DNA of 42,576 bases from Dorea sp. (GTDB taxonomy: Bacteria; Bacillota; Clostridia; Lachnospirales; Lachnospiraceae): assembly GCA_016295505.1 (NCBI GenBank), contig JAEDLC010000004.1, forward strand, positions 1 through 42,576, given 5' to 3'. The notes under the pieces were generated by a model. That model ran no database searches. It saw only the letters and a program-made list of their open reading frames with translations, and had not been told where the DNA came from. Shown here piece by piece: positions 34,041 through 42,576 of the stretch (the stretch's first letter is position 1; every line of letters begins with the position of its first letter). The position numbers and the translations under genes are program-made.

Positions 34041-35720
34041 ATGCAGTTAACAGGAGCAGAAATCGTGATCGAATGCCTGAAAGAACAAGGCGTAGATACT
34101 GTATTTGGGTATCCGGGCGGCGCGATTTTAAATGTATATGATGAGTTATATAAACACAGCGATGAGATCACACATATCCTGACCTCACACGAGCAGGGTG
34201 CATCTCATGCAGCAGACGGTTATGCAAGGGCAACCGGTAAGGTAGGTGTATGTTTCGCGACCAGTGGTCCGGGAGCAACAAATCTGGTTACCGGAATTGC
34301 GACCGCATATATGGATTCCATTCCGATTGTTGCTATCACGTGTAATGTAGGTGTCTCTCTTCTTGGCAAGGACAGTTTTCAGGAGATTGATATTGCCGGA
34401 ATTACGATGCCGATCACGAAGCATAACTTTATTGTAAAAGATGTAAAACAGCTGGCGGACACGATCCGTAAGGCTTTTGTGATTGCAAAAAAGGGAAGAC
34501 CGGGCCCGGTACTGATCGATATTCCAAAGGATGTAACTGCTAATAAGGCAGAGTACCGGAAAGAAGAGATACAGCCGGTATGTCCACGGAAAGATGTATG
34601 TCAGGAGGATATCCAGACGGCACTTCGTATGATTCGCAAAGCAAAAAAACCATACATATTTGTGGGCGGAGGAGCCGTACTTTCCGGTGCAAGTGAAGAA
34701 CTCTATACATTTGTGAAGAAGGTGGATGCACCGGTGACCGATTCCCTGATGGGAAAAGGAGCATTTCCGGGAGATGATCCGCTGTATACAGGTATGCTTG
34801 GCATGCACGGAACCAAGACTTCCAACTACGGAGTCAGTGAATGCGACCTGCTGATCGTAGTCGGTGCGAGATTCAGTGACCGCGTGACCGGCAATGCGAA
34901 GAAATTTGCCAAGAACGCCAAGATCCTTCAGATTGATGTGGATCCGGCAGAGATGAATAAAAATGTGATCATTACAGACGGTGTTGTCGGTGACATCAAA
35001 GTAGTACTGGGCATTCTGAATCAGGAACTGGAGCAGCTGAATCATTCTGAGTGGATCGAAAAGATCATGGAATACAAAGAAAGATATCCGCTGTCTTACC
35101 ATCCGGATGTTCTGACAGGACCATATATTGTAGAGGAGATCTATCGTCAGACAGAAGGTGAGGCGATTATCGTAACTGAGGTTGGACAGCATCAGATGTG
35201 GGCCGCACAGTATTATAAATATACAAAACCAAGAACATTCCTGACATCAGGCGGACTTGGAACCATGGGATACGGACTTGGCGCATCCCTTGGGGCAAAA
35301 GTCGGAAAGCCGGATAAGACGGTTGTAAATATAGCAGGTGACGGATGTTTCCGTATGAATATGAATGAGATTGCTACCGCAGTACGCCATAATATTCCAG
35401 TCATTCAGGTAGTAATCAATAATCATGTACTTGGAATGGTTCGCCAGTGGCAGAATCTTTTCTACGGACAGCGTTACTCGGCAACGGTACTCAATGACGC
35501 GGTGGACTTTGTAAAACTTGCAGAGGCCATGGGAGCAGAGGGTATCCGTGTTACAACACAGGAAGAGTTCAGGGATGCATTTTCCAGAGCACTTACACTG
35601 GGAAGGCCTGTTGTCATTGACTGTCAGATCGACTGTGATGACAAGGTATGGCCGATGGTTGCACCAGGCGCACCAATCAATGAAGCATTTGATGAAAAAG
35701 ACCTGGAAGACAGAAAGTAA
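34041..35720 (+). CDS. ilvB: Acetolactate synthase, large (catalytic) subunit
   Basis: TPP-dependent acetohydroxyacid synthase, 559 residues, normal length. N-terminal VFGYPGGAILNVYDEL and SHEQGASHAADGYARATGK hold the catalytic Glu; the TPP/Mg motif is NIAGDGCFRMNMNEIATA with NNHVLGMVRQWQ after it. The regulatory small subunit (ilvN/ilvH) is not adjacent, so it is either elsewhere or this enzyme acts alone. Anabolic rather than catabolic (AlsS) type is favoured by the ilvD neighbour. Confidence 0.94.
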   Translation: MQLTGAEIVIECLKEQGVDTVFGYPGGAILNVYDELYKHSDEITHILTSHEQGASHAADGYARATGKVGVCFATSGPGATNLVTGIATAYMDSIPIVAITCNVGVSLLGKDSFQEIDIAGITMPITKHNFIVKDVKQLADTIRKAFVIAKKGRPGPVLIDIPKDVTANKAEYRKEEIQPVCPRKDVCQEDIQTALRMIRKAKKPYIFVGGGAVLSGASEELYTFVKKVDAPVTDSLMGKGAFPGDDPLYTGMLGMHGTKTSNYGVSECDLLIVVGARFSDRVTGNAKKFAKNAKILQIDVDPAEMNKNVIITDGVVGDIKVVLGILNQELEQLNHSEWIEKIMEYKERYPLSYHPDVLTGPYIVEEIYRQTEGEAIIVTEVGQHQMWAAQYYKYTKPRTFLTSGGLGTMGYGLGASLGAKVGKPDKTVVNIAGDGCFRMNMNEIATAVRHNIPVIQVVINNHVLGMVRQWQNLFYGQRYSATVLNDAVDFVKLAEAMGAEGIRVTTQEEFRDAFSRALTLGRPVVIDCQIDCDDKVWPMVAPGAPINEAFDEKDLEDRK

Positions 35721-35749
35721 ATACGACGAAGGGAATTGGAGGAACAACT

Positions 35750-36832
35750 ATGAGCAGAGTGTACAATTTTTCAGCAGGACCGGCGGTATTGCCGGAGGAA
35801 GTATTAAGAGAAGCGGCAGAGGAGATGTTAGATTACAACGGAACTGGCATGTCGGTAATGGAAATGAGTCACCGCTCGCAGGCGTTCAAGGAGATTATTG
35901 AGACAGCAGAAGCCGATATCCGTGATCTGATGAATATTCCGGATAATTATAAAGTATTATTCTTACAGGGTGGAGCATCTCAGCAATTTGCTATGATTCC
36001 GATGAACCTTATGAAGAATGGCGTGGCAGACTATATTGTTACAGGACAATGGGCAAAAAAGGCTGCAGCCGAAGCAGAAAAGTATGGAAAAGTAAACATT
36101 CTGGCGTCTTCTGCAGATAAGACATTTTCTTATATTCCGGATTGTTCTGATCTTCCGGTATCTGAAGATGCAGATTATGTTTACATCTGTGAAAATAATA
36201 CAATTTATGGTACGAAGTACAAAGAACTTCCGAATACTAAGGGAAAGACACTGGTGGCAGACGTATCTTCCTGCTTCCTGTCTGAACCGATCGATGTCAG
36301 CAAATATGGTGTTGTATACGGAGGAGTACAGAAAAATGTAGGTCCTGCAGGAACGGTTATCGTGATCATCCGAGAGGATCTGATTACGGACGATGTTCTT
36401 CCGTGTACACCGACCATGTTAAAATATAAGACGCATGCGGATGCCGGATCTTTATATAATACACCGCCGGCATATGGAATCTATATCTGTGGCAAAGTGT
36501 TCAAATGGCTGAAAAAGCAGGGTGGTCTTGCTGTTATGAAAGAAAAAAATGAACAGAAGGCCAAGATTCTTTATGATTTCCTTGATCAGAGCAGGCTGTT
36601 TAAAGGAACTGTGGTTCCAAAGGATCGTTCACTGATGAATGTTCCGTTTGTAACCGGAGATGCAGATCTGGATGCAAAATTTGTAAAAGAAGCAAAAGCA
36701 GCCGGACTGGAAAACCTGAAGGGACATCGCTCTGTAGGCGGTATGCGTGCAAGTATTTATAACGCTATGCCGATCGAAGGTGTGGAAAAGCTGGTTGAAT
36801 TTATGAAGAAGTTTGAAGAGGAGAATTTATAA
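35750..36832 (+). CDS. serC: Phosphoserine aminotransferase
   Basis: PLP enzyme converting 3-phosphohydroxypyruvate and glutamate to phosphoserine, 360 residues. Family segments: YNFSAGPAVLPEEVLREA at the N-terminus, FLQGGASQQFAMIPMNL, and the PLP-lysine region VVYGGVQKNVGPAGTVIVI with the Schiff-base lysine in QKN. SD TTGGAGGA precedes ATG 35750. serA begins two bases after its stop, so the pair is tightly coupled. Confidence 0.97.
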   Translation: MSRVYNFSAGPAVLPEEVLREAAEEMLDYNGTGMSVMEMSHRSQAFKEIIETAEADIRDLMNIPDNYKVLFLQGGASQQFAMIPMNLMKNGVADYIVTGQWAKKAAAEAEKYGKVNILASSADKTFSYIPDCSDLPVSEDADYVYICENNTIYGTKYKELPNTKGKTLVADVSSCFLSEPIDVSKYGVVYGGVQKNVGPAGTVIVIIREDLITDDVLPCTPTMLKYKTHADAGSLYNTPPAYGIYICGKVFKWLKKQGGLAVMKEKNEQKAKILYDFLDQSRLFKGTVVPKDRSLMNVPFVTGDADLDAKFVKEAKAAGLENLKGHRSVGGMRASIYNAMPIEGVEKLVEFMKKFEEENL

Positions 36833-36834
36833 TC

Positions 36835-37998
36835 ATGTATAAGTATCATTGCCTGAATCCAATCTCCGGCGTAGGATTGGAAGAATTTACAGAAAATTAC
36901 GCTCCGGTAAGTACACCGGACACTGCCGATGCAATTCTTGTCAGAAGTGCAGCCATGCATGACATGGAGTTTGCGCCGGAACTGAAGGCTGTTGCAAGAG
37001 CCGGAGCCGGTGTGAATAATATTCCACTGGAAAAATGTGCTGAGCAGGGGATTGTTGTATTTAATACACCAGGCGCCAATGCCAATGGTGTAAAAGAACT
37101 GGTAATTGCCGGTATGCTTCTTGCGTCCAGAGATATCATTGGCGGTATCAGCTGGGTTCAGGAGAATGAAGAAGACGGCAATATTGCCAAGGATGCAGAA
37201 AAAGCTAAAAAAGCGTTTGCAGGATGTGAATTACAGGGAAAGAAGCTGGGAGTTATTGGTCTTGGTGCAATCGGTGTACTGGTTGCCAATGCTGCAGATC
37301 ATCTGGGAATGGATGTCTATGGCTATGATCCGTACGTATCTGTAGATTCTGCATGGAGACTTTCCAGAAATGTTCACCATGCAACGAATGTGGATGAATT
37401 ATATGAGCAGTGTGATTATATTACTGTACATGTTCCTGCACTTGACAGTACAAAAGGTATGATCAGCCGGGATGCCATCGGCCTCATGAAGAAGGGTGTG
37501 GTCGTCCTGAACTTTGCCAGAAATGTACTTGTGGATGAGGAAGCTATGGTTGATGCACTGGTATCCGGACATGTAAAACATTATGTAACGGATTTCCCGA
37601 CACCGGAGATTGCTGGTGTAAAAGGGGCAATCGTAATTCCGCATCTTGGAGCATCAACAGAAGAGTCAGAGGATAACTGTGCGAAGATGGCAGTAAAAGA
37701 GCTGATGAACTATCTGGAGAACGGCAATATTAAGAATTCGGTTAATTATCCGGATTGTGATATGGGACTTCGCGGCAACAATACGAGAATCCTTCTTTTG
37801 CATCATAACGTTCCGAACATGATCGGTCAGTTTACAAAGATCCTTGCAAGAGATAATATGAATATTGCAGACCTTACGAATAAGAGTAAGGGAAAATATG
37901 CTTATACTATGATTGATGTTGACTCAGAAGTACCGGAGGGTGTTGCAGAGGAATTGCGGCAAGTGAACAATGTATTAAGAGTCCGTGTCATTTCTTAA
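36835..37998 (+). CDS. serA: D-3-phosphoglycerate dehydrogenase with ACT domain
   Basis: First step of serine synthesis, 387 residues. Substrate-binding domain includes ARAGAGVNNIPLEKC; the Rossmann motif is LGVIGLGAIGVLVANAA; catalytic Arg lies in LNFARNVLVDEEA (the usual ARG reads ARN) and His in IPHLGASTEESEDN. The C-terminal 70 residues form an ACT domain (HHNVPNMIGQFTKILARDN), suggesting feedback control by serine. The SD lies inside the end of serC (GAGGAG). Last gene of the amino-acid operon; no convincing terminator seen after it. Confidence 0.95.
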   Translation: MYKYHCLNPISGVGLEEFTENYAPVSTPDTADAILVRSAAMHDMEFAPELKAVARAGAGVNNIPLEKCAEQGIVVFNTPGANANGVKELVIAGMLLASRDIIGGISWVQENEEDGNIAKDAEKAKKAFAGCELQGKKLGVIGLGAIGVLVANAADHLGMDVYGYDPYVSVDSAWRLSRNVHHATNVDELYEQCDYITVHVPALDSTKGMISRDAIGLMKKGVVVLNFARNVLVDEEAMVDALVSGHVKHYVTDFPTPEIAGVKGAIVIPHLGASTEESEDNCAKMAVKELMNYLENGNIKNSVNYPDCDMGLRGNNTRILLLHHNVPNMIGQFTKILARDNMNIADLTNKSKGKYAYTMIDVDSEVPEGVAEELRQVNNVLRVRVIS

Positions 37999-38031
37999 TT
38001 CAAAATTAATATATTTGTAAGAATACCTTAA

Positions 38032-38060
38032 TTGCCTAATTAGTTGAAAGAGTGTATGCT
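38032..38060 (+). promoter_or_regulatory. Possible promoter for the polysaccharide deacetylase gene
   Basis: TTGCCT (38032-38037), 17-bp spacer, TATGCT (38055-38060), 55 bases before the deacetylase start. A competing weak match TTGAAA at 38044 has poor spacing. Confidence 0.45.
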
Positions 38061-38114
38061 ATCCTACATAGAAGAATTACATCATGGTGATACGAGTGCA
38101 GGGGTGATATACAT

Positions 38115-39569
38115 ATGACTAATAAGCAAGAGGGGATTGCAAGACATAAAAAAAGCCGGAAAAGAGTAAGAACCGTGAAAAGAGTTCTTGCTCTTTTGCT
38201 TATTTTATGTGCAGTTTTGATTATGAAAAAAGAAATACGTATTTTGATGGATCGTGCTGTTCAACTTACGATCGTGGTTCAGAATCAGGAGATCATTCAG
38301 GGAGAAGATCTTCCGCAGATGCAGATAAAGATCAATGCAGAATCAGGAAGAAAGAAGCCGGATCAGATCTTTCTAAATAAGGAAAAGACGTATTCAGTAC
38401 AGAATCTGATTGAGGAGCTTGAGGGTGGAAAGGGATGTACGATCATATGTAATGCAGATGCCACACAGGAGGGAATATATCCGATCAAAGTAGAGCTGGA
38501 TAAAAAGATTACAGAAAAGCTGGACAATGAATGGAAAAGAAAAGTACGTTTTTATGTGAAAAGCGGCAACCTTACCGTGAAGAATCCAATGGGTAACTGG
38601 GAAGGTAATAAATTCCGCAAATATGATGGCACATACATGAAAAATGGTTTTGTAAATTCCAAAGGAAAACAATATTATCTGAATGAAGAAGGAATCAAAG
38701 CTACCGGATGGCAGATGATCGGTGAGAAGAAATATCTGTTTGATGAGAATGGAGTGCTTCAGACATCAAAATGGGTACAGGATGATAATAACAGTTACTA
38801 TCTGAATGAGTCCGGAGCTGCAGTCACGGGATGGATGACAATGGATGACTCGGAGTATTTCTTCCATCAAGACGGAAGAATGTCGACAGGTAAGGTGCAG
38901 ATTGGCCTTGCTGAATGTGTATTTGATGAAAATGGAAAACTGCTGTCCAGAGGAGAAAAACGGGTGGATCCGTCAAGACCTATGGTTGCACTGACTTTTG
39001 ATGACGGACCGGGATCCAGAACGGGGGATCTTCTGGAGGCATTAAAACAGTATAATGCGCATGCAACATTTTTTATGCTGGGAAAAAATGTTGCGTCTTA
39101 TCCGGATACTGTAAGGAGAATGAAAGAATATGGATGTGAGACTGGCAACCATTCTTATGAACATGCGAATCTTTCTAAAATGAGTGGAGATGATATCCGA
39201 AAAGATCTTGCACAGGCAGATCAGAACATAAAAAATGTAACGGGAATCAAGGCGCCAGTGATGCGTCCGCCGTATGGTGCAGTCAGTGATGCCCTGCGTG
39301 AAAATGCGGAAAAACCAATGATCCTGTGGAATATTGACACACTTGACTGGAAGACCAGAAATGTGCAGCAGACGGTAGATAACGTGATGAATGATGTGAA
39401 AGATGGTGATATCATCCTGATGCATGATATCTATACAGAGACGATTGATGCGGCACTGGAACTGATCCCGAAGCTTGAACAGGAAGGATATCAGCTGGTA
39501 ACTGTATCTGAGCTTGCACAGGCAAAAGGGCAGATACTGGAAAATGGAAAGGTATATACAGATTTTTAA
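38115..39569 (+). CDS. Polysaccharide deacetylase with cell-wall-binding repeats
   Basis: Secreted or wall-anchored enzyme, 484 residues. One N-terminal hydrophobic helix (VLALLLILCAVLIM, about residues 24-37) after many lysines/arginines serves as signal/anchor. Residues about 160-280 hold four choline-binding-type repeats with GW/Y spacing (KGKQYYLNEEGIKATGWQM, then similar). The NodB deacetylase domain follows: TFDDGPGSRTGDLLEAL (metal Asp-Asp), GNHSYEHANLS (metal His), MRPPYGAVSDAL and ILMHDIYTETIDAALEL. It likely de-N-acetylates peptidoglycan or another surface glycan. SD GGGGTGAT precedes ATG 38115. Confidence 0.93.
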   Translation: MTNKQEGIARHKKSRKRVRTVKRVLALLLILCAVLIMKKEIRILMDRAVQLTIVVQNQEIIQGEDLPQMQIKINAESGRKKPDQIFLNKEKTYSVQNLIEELEGGKGCTIICNADATQEGIYPIKVELDKKITEKLDNEWKRKVRFYVKSGNLTVKNPMGNWEGNKFRKYDGTYMKNGFVNSKGKQYYLNEEGIKATGWQMIGEKKYLFDENGVLQTSKWVQDDNNSYYLNESGAAVTGWMTMDDSEYFFHQDGRMSTGKVQIGLAECVFDENGKLLSRGEKRVDPSRPMVALTFDDGPGSRTGDLLEALKQYNAHATFFMLGKNVASYPDTVRRMKEYGCETGNHSYEHANLSKMSGDDIRKDLAQADQNIKNVTGIKAPVMRPPYGAVSDALRENAEKPMILWNIDTLDWKTRNVQQTVDNVMNDVKDGDIILMHDIYTETIDAALELIPKLEQEGYQLVTVSELAQAKGQILENGKVYTDF

Positions 39570-39597
39570 AACAGAATATGATTATCCTGCTATATGC

Positions 39598-39656
39598 AAT
39601 TGCCACAAGAATGCTTCGATGCTTACTCGCTTATCTCAGCTTTTCTTGTGGCAATT
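39598..39656. terminator. Bidirectional terminator between the deacetylase and PRPP synthetase genes
   Basis: AATTGCCACAAGAA (39598-39611) pairs perfectly with TTCTTGTGGCAATT (39643-39656), a 14-bp stem enclosing a 31-base loop. It lies between convergent genes. No long T-run follows on either strand, so it may rely on other elements. Confidence 0.6.
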
Positions 39657-39717
39657 ATAAAATTACGGATCATATGTGATTTTGTTTCGGCAGATCATTT
39701 CTGTCATAAGCTGTAAG

Positions 39718-40887
39718 TTATGCTTTGTGTGATTCCAGTAACTGATGGATCTTTTTGGTCGGGTCAAGAACCTGTCCAATGGTAATATCATGGTTAAATG
39801 AATCGATGATCAGAGCGATAAATTTACTCATATCTGCAACAACAAAATATGGTTTTTCCTTTGTTACCGGCGGCAGATAGGTCAGATTCGTCGTAATGAC
39901 ACGATCGATGTAACCCTTATTATAAAAGTCATCAAATTTTTCGAAGCCTTCTGTAAATAATCCGAAGCAGGTGCAGACAAATACACGGTTTGCACCACGT
40001 TCTTTGATCTGTTTTGCGACATCCAGCATACTTTCACCGGAAGAGATCATGTCATCTACGATGATGACATCTTTTCCGTCAATACGATCTCCCAGAAATT
40101 CGTGTGCTACGATCGGATTCTTGCCATTTACTACGGTTGAGTAATCTCTGCGTTTGTAGAACATACCCATATTAACCCCAAGCACATTTGAAAAGTATAC
40201 AGCTCGATGCATAGCGCCTTCATCAGGACTTACGATCATCAGATGATCTTTGTCAACTTTAAGATCCGGCTCAGCCCGCAACAGAGCTTTCATGAACTGA
40301 TAAGGCGGATTAAAATTGTCGAATCCATGCAATGGAATGGAATTCTGAACACGTGGATCATGAGCATCGAAAGTAATAATATTGCTGACACCCATTTCTA
40401 CGAGTTCCTGAAGTGCCAGTGCTGAGTCAAGGGACTCTCTCTTCGTACGTTTGTGCTGGCGGCTCTCATACAGGAATGGCATAATTACATTCAGACGGTG
40501 CGGTTTTCCGTTTGCCGCTGATATGATACGTTTCAGATCCTGGAAGTGGTCGTCCGGAGACATGTGATTCAGGTGGCCGTTGACAGTGTAAGTCAGGCTG
40601 TAGTTGCATACATCAACCATAACAAAGAGGTCGGTTCCCCGGATCGATTCCTTCAGTAGTCCTTTGGCTTCCCCGGAGCCAAAACGTGGACAGGGACATT
40701 CGATCAGATAGTTGTCTCGCTGATAGTTGTAGTAAAGCGGGGAATCCAGGGATTCTTTCAATGTATCTTGTCTGAACCGGACAATATAATCATTTACTTT
40801 TTCCCCAAGCTCCCGGCAGGATTCCAGTGCCGCAATCTTAAGCGGAGCTACCGGAAGCGCTGATTCCATTAATTTGATATTTGGCAT
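39718..40887 (-). CDS. Ribose-phosphate pyrophosphokinase homologue, long form
   Basis: PRPP synthetase-like protein, 389 residues, about 70 longer than the usual 310-320. The PRPP-binding loop is VIIVDDMISSGESM at residues 274-287; the ATP-loop region RQHKRTKRES is at 143-152 (usually RQDRK); FDAHDPRVQ and VSPDEGAMHRA match family positions. The extra length is an N-terminal segment and an insertion around 50-80. This divergent clade is common in Clostridia beside a standard prs; whether it makes PRPP as its main role is not certain. Start 40887 (MPNIKLMES) is backed by CAGGAGA upstream. Confidence 0.85.
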   Translation of the reverse strand: MPNIKLMESALPVAPLKIAALESCRELGEKVNDYIVRFRQDTLKESLDSPLYYNYQRDNYLIECPCPRFGSGEAKGLLKESIRGTDLFVMVDVCNYSLTYTVNGHLNHMSPDDHFQDLKRIISAANGKPHRLNVIMPFLYESRQHKRTKRESLDSALALQELVEMGVSNIITFDAHDPRVQNSIPLHGFDNFNPPYQFMKALLRAEPDLKVDKDHLMIVSPDEGAMHRAVYFSNVLGVNMGMFYKRRDYSTVVNGKNPIVAHEFLGDRIDGKDVIIVDDMISSGESMLDVAKQIKERGANRVFVCTCFGLFTEGFEKFDDFYNKGYIDRVITTNLTYLPPVTKEKPYFVVADMSKFIALIIDSFNHDITIGQVLDPTKKIHQLLESHKA

Positions 40888-40931
40888 GATACAATCTCCT
40901 GTTTCGTTCGTATTTATAACATCCATAATTA

Positions 40932-40961
40932 TTTATATCACTTTTTCTATAAAAAGGTCAA
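40932..40961 (-). promoter_or_regulatory. Promoter for the PRPP synthetase homologue
   Basis: On the minus strand: TTGACC (40961-40956), 18-bp spacer, TATAAA (40937-40932). Its -35 lies seven bases from the -35 of the divergent der promoter. Confidence 0.65.
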
Positions 40962-40968
40962 CTACTGA

Positions 40969-40998
40969 TTGAACTATTTGGGAAAGGTAATGTATAAT
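40969..40998 (+). promoter_or_regulatory. Promoter for der
   Basis: TTGAAC (40969-40974), 18-bp spacer, perfect TATAAT (40993-40998), 48 bases before the der start. Confidence 0.75.
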
Positions 40999-41045
40999 AA
41001 GAGAGTTGAAGGAAAAAGAAACAGTAGAAATAGAGGAGAGTTAAA

Positions 41046-42374
41046 ATGAGTAAACCAGTAGTTGCTATTGTGGGCAGACCAAATGTAGGAAAGTCTACCC
41101 TTTTTAATGTACTGGCCGGTGAGATGATATCCATAGTGAAAGATACTCCGGGCGTGACCAGAGATCGTATCTATGCAGATGTTTCCTGGCTGGATAAAGA
41201 ATTTACCCTGATTGACACAGGAGGTATTGAACCGGAGAGTAATGATATCATCCTGTCACAGATGAGGGAGCAGGCACAGATCGCGATCGATACTGCGGAT
41301 GTCATTATCTTTATTACAGATGTGAGACAGGGAATGGTGGATGCAGATTCCAAGGTAGCGGACATGCTCAGACGTTCCGGAAAACCGGTTGTTCTTACTG
41401 TGAATAAAGTAGATAATTTTGATAAATTTATGCCGGATGTATATGAATTCTATAATCTCGGAATCGGTGATCCTTCACCGATCTCAGCTTCTTCAAGACT
41501 TGGAATCGGTGATATGCTCGACCGCGTGATCGAGTATTTTCCGGAGCACACAGGTGAGGGTGAAGAAGATGAGCGTCCGCGTGTTGCAATCGTAGGAAAA
41601 CCGAATGTAGGAAAATCTTCTATTATCAATAAGCTTCTGGGTGAGCAGAGAGTCATCGTGTCTGATATTGCCGGAACGACAAGAGATGCGATCGATACAG
41701 ATATCGTACACGATGGAAAAGAATATGTATTTATCGATACGGCAGGACTCAGAAGAAAGAACAAGATCAAGGAAGAACTGGAGCGTTACAGTATCATACG
41801 TACGGTGACGGCTGTGGAACGTGCAGACGTAGTTCTTGTGGTGATTGATGCGACGCAGGGTGTGACCGAACAGGATGCAAAGATTGCCGGAATTGCCCAT
41901 GAACGTGGAAAGGGCATCATTGTTGTGGTGAATAAATGGGATGCCATTGAGAAGAACGATAAGACGATGCGTGAATATGAGAATGAGGTTCGTCGTGTAC
42001 TTTCGTTTATGCCGTATGCGGAGATTATGTATGTTTCTGCCGAAACAGGACAGCGTCTGAACAGATTATATGATATGATAGATATGGTGATTGAGAATCA
42101 GACGATGCGGGTGGCGACCGGTGTACTGAATGAGATCATGACAGAGGCTGTGGCTATGCAGCAGCCGCCTTCAGACAAGGGAAAGAGACTGAAACTGTTC
42201 TACATTACGCAGGTAGCGGTTAAGCCGCCTTCATTTGTAATATTTGTAAATGATAAAGAACTGATGCATTTTTCATACACCAGATATCTGGAAAATAAGA
42301 TCCGTGAGGCATTTGGGTTCAGAGGAACAGCGCTGAAGTTCTTTATACGGGAGAGAAAGGAAAAGGATAGCTAG
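41046..42374 (+). CDS. der: Ribosome biogenesis GTPase Der (EngA)
   Basis: Double-GTPase protein for 50S subunit maturation, 442 residues, normal length. The first G domain has GRPNVGKST (residues 8-16), DTPG and NKVD; the second has [13 protein letters not shown] and NKWD; a C-terminal KH-like domain follows ([21 protein letters not shown] split across the fold). SD GAGGAG precedes ATG 41046. plsY starts two bases after the stop, the conserved Firmicutes der-plsY order. Confidence 0.97.
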   Translation: MSKPVVAIVGRPNVGKSTLFNVLAGEMISIVKDTPGVTRDRIYADVSWLDKEFTLIDTGGIEPESNDIILSQMREQAQIAIDTADVIIFITDVRQGMVDADSKVADMLRRSGKPVVLTVNKVDNFDKFMPDVYEFYNLGIGDPSPISASSRLGIGDMLDRVIEYFPEHTGEGEEDERPRVAIVGKPNVGKSSIINKLLGEQRVIVSDIAGTTRDAIDTDIVHDGKEYVFIDTAGLRRKNKIKEELERYSIIRTVTAVERADVVLVVIDATQGVTEQDAKIAGIAHERGKGIIVVVNKWDAIEKNDKTMREYENEVRRVLSFMPYAEIMYVSAETGQRLNRLYDMIDMVIENQTMRVATGVLNEIMTEAVAMQQPPSDKGKRLKLFYITQVAVKPPSFVIFVNDKELMHFSYTRYLENKIREAFGFRGTALKFFIRERKEKDS

Positions 42375-42376
42375 AT

Positions 42377-42576
42377 ATGGAACGTCTGATATGTGTGATA
42401 ATTGGATATGCATTTGGACTGATACAGACCGGTTATATCTATGGAAAAAGACAGGGAGTCGATATTCGAAAAACAGGAAGCGGAAATGCGGGAACTACGA
42501 ATGCGCTTCGAACGATGGGGTGGAAGGCCGGACTGGTCACATTTCTCGGTGACTGTTTTAAGTGCGTATTTGCTGT
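42377..42576 (+). CDS. plsY: Glycerol-3-phosphate acyltransferase PlsY (5' part only)
   Basis: Truncated by the window end; 66 codons visible. Membrane acyltransferase using acyl phosphate to make lysophosphatidic acid. The N-terminal helix LICVIIGYAFGLIQTGYI is followed by the family motif DIRKTGSGNAGTTNALRTMG and then GLVTFLGDCFK, where PlsY proteins usually have DxxKG. Start at ATG 42377, two bases after the der stop. Confidence 0.92.
   Translation, partial: MERLICVIIGYAFGLIQTGYIYGKRQGVDIRKTGSGNAGTTNALRTMGWKAGLVTFLGDCFKCVFA

Noticed and set aside
1-42576. CRISPR array, prophage, IS element or toxin-antitoxin pair
   Set aside because: No regularly spaced repeats, transposase, integrase, phage structural or toxin-antitoxin gene pair was found on either strand.

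Overview
The window is a chromosomal segment of a low-to-moderate GC Gram-positive anaerobe. It most resembles Lachnospiraceae (Clostridium cluster XIVa, gut Dorea/Mediterraneibacter/Blautia-type organisms). This rests on a selenium-dependent glycine reductase locus, a pyruvate formate-lyase/activase pair, a dnaG-rpoD macromolecular synthesis cluster, strong AGGAGG-type ribosome binding sites, TTGACA/TATAAT promoters and a cell-wall protein with choline-binding-type repeats. Genus-level assignment is inference. Most of the window is ordinary core genome; no phage, IS element or CRISPR array was seen.

Layout. (1) 1-4010: end of a glycine reductase (Stickland) operon, trxA - grdA (selenoprotein, in-frame TGA at 658-660) - grdC - grdD, with unusually structured spacers and no grdB or grdE between grdA and grdC. 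(2) 4051-6674: a membrane-anchored single-LRR protein, then a GNAT acetyltransferase joined in frame to the N-terminal half of a ThrE-type threonine/serine exporter, then the exporter's small C-terminal subunit. (3) 6751-10357: gltX, a UvrD-like helicase, and a convergent DUF1292 gene. (4) 10526-13862: a sugar-binding lipoprotein, a GH13 debranching-enzyme homologue that has lost its catalytic residues, and a DUF5662 gene. (5) 13871-14047: a tRNA-Leu with an AAG anticodon, with its own promoter and terminator. (6) 14159-22917: polyphosphate:AMP phosphotransferase-like gene, dgt, dnaG, rpoD, trmK, a Nif3-family gene and a TGS/uridine-kinase-type nucleoside kinase, a long co-directional run. (7) 22975-24072: aroC on the opposite strand. 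(8) 24266-27505: L,D-transpeptidase with a very acidic cytoplasmic tail, tgt, yajC. (9) 27638-31021: pflB-pflA, then a small uncharacterised protein on the minus strand. (10) 31140-37998: leuB-ilvD-ilvB-serC-serA, branched-chain and serine synthesis. (11) 38115-39569: polysaccharide deacetylase with wall-binding repeats. (12) 39718-42576: a long-form PRPP synthetase homologue diverging from der, followed by the start of plsY.

How the parts work together. Serine made by SerC/SerA can supply glycine, which the Grd system reduces to acetyl phosphate using thioredoxin electrons; the window contains both ends of that route but they are 27 kb apart. PflB/PflA give formate and acetyl-CoA. The dgt-dnaG-rpoD-trmK block couples nucleotide supply, replication priming and transcription.

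Most noteworthy: the catalytically degenerate GH13 protein beside an orphan sugar-binding lipoprotein; the GNAT-ThrE junction at an A7 tract with an internal SD+GTG start; the heavily structured grd spacers; a shared TGTCA-N5-TGACA dyad upstream of grdC and leuB; and the tRNA-Leu(AAG). I did not identify a clear multi-gene system that is wholly new.
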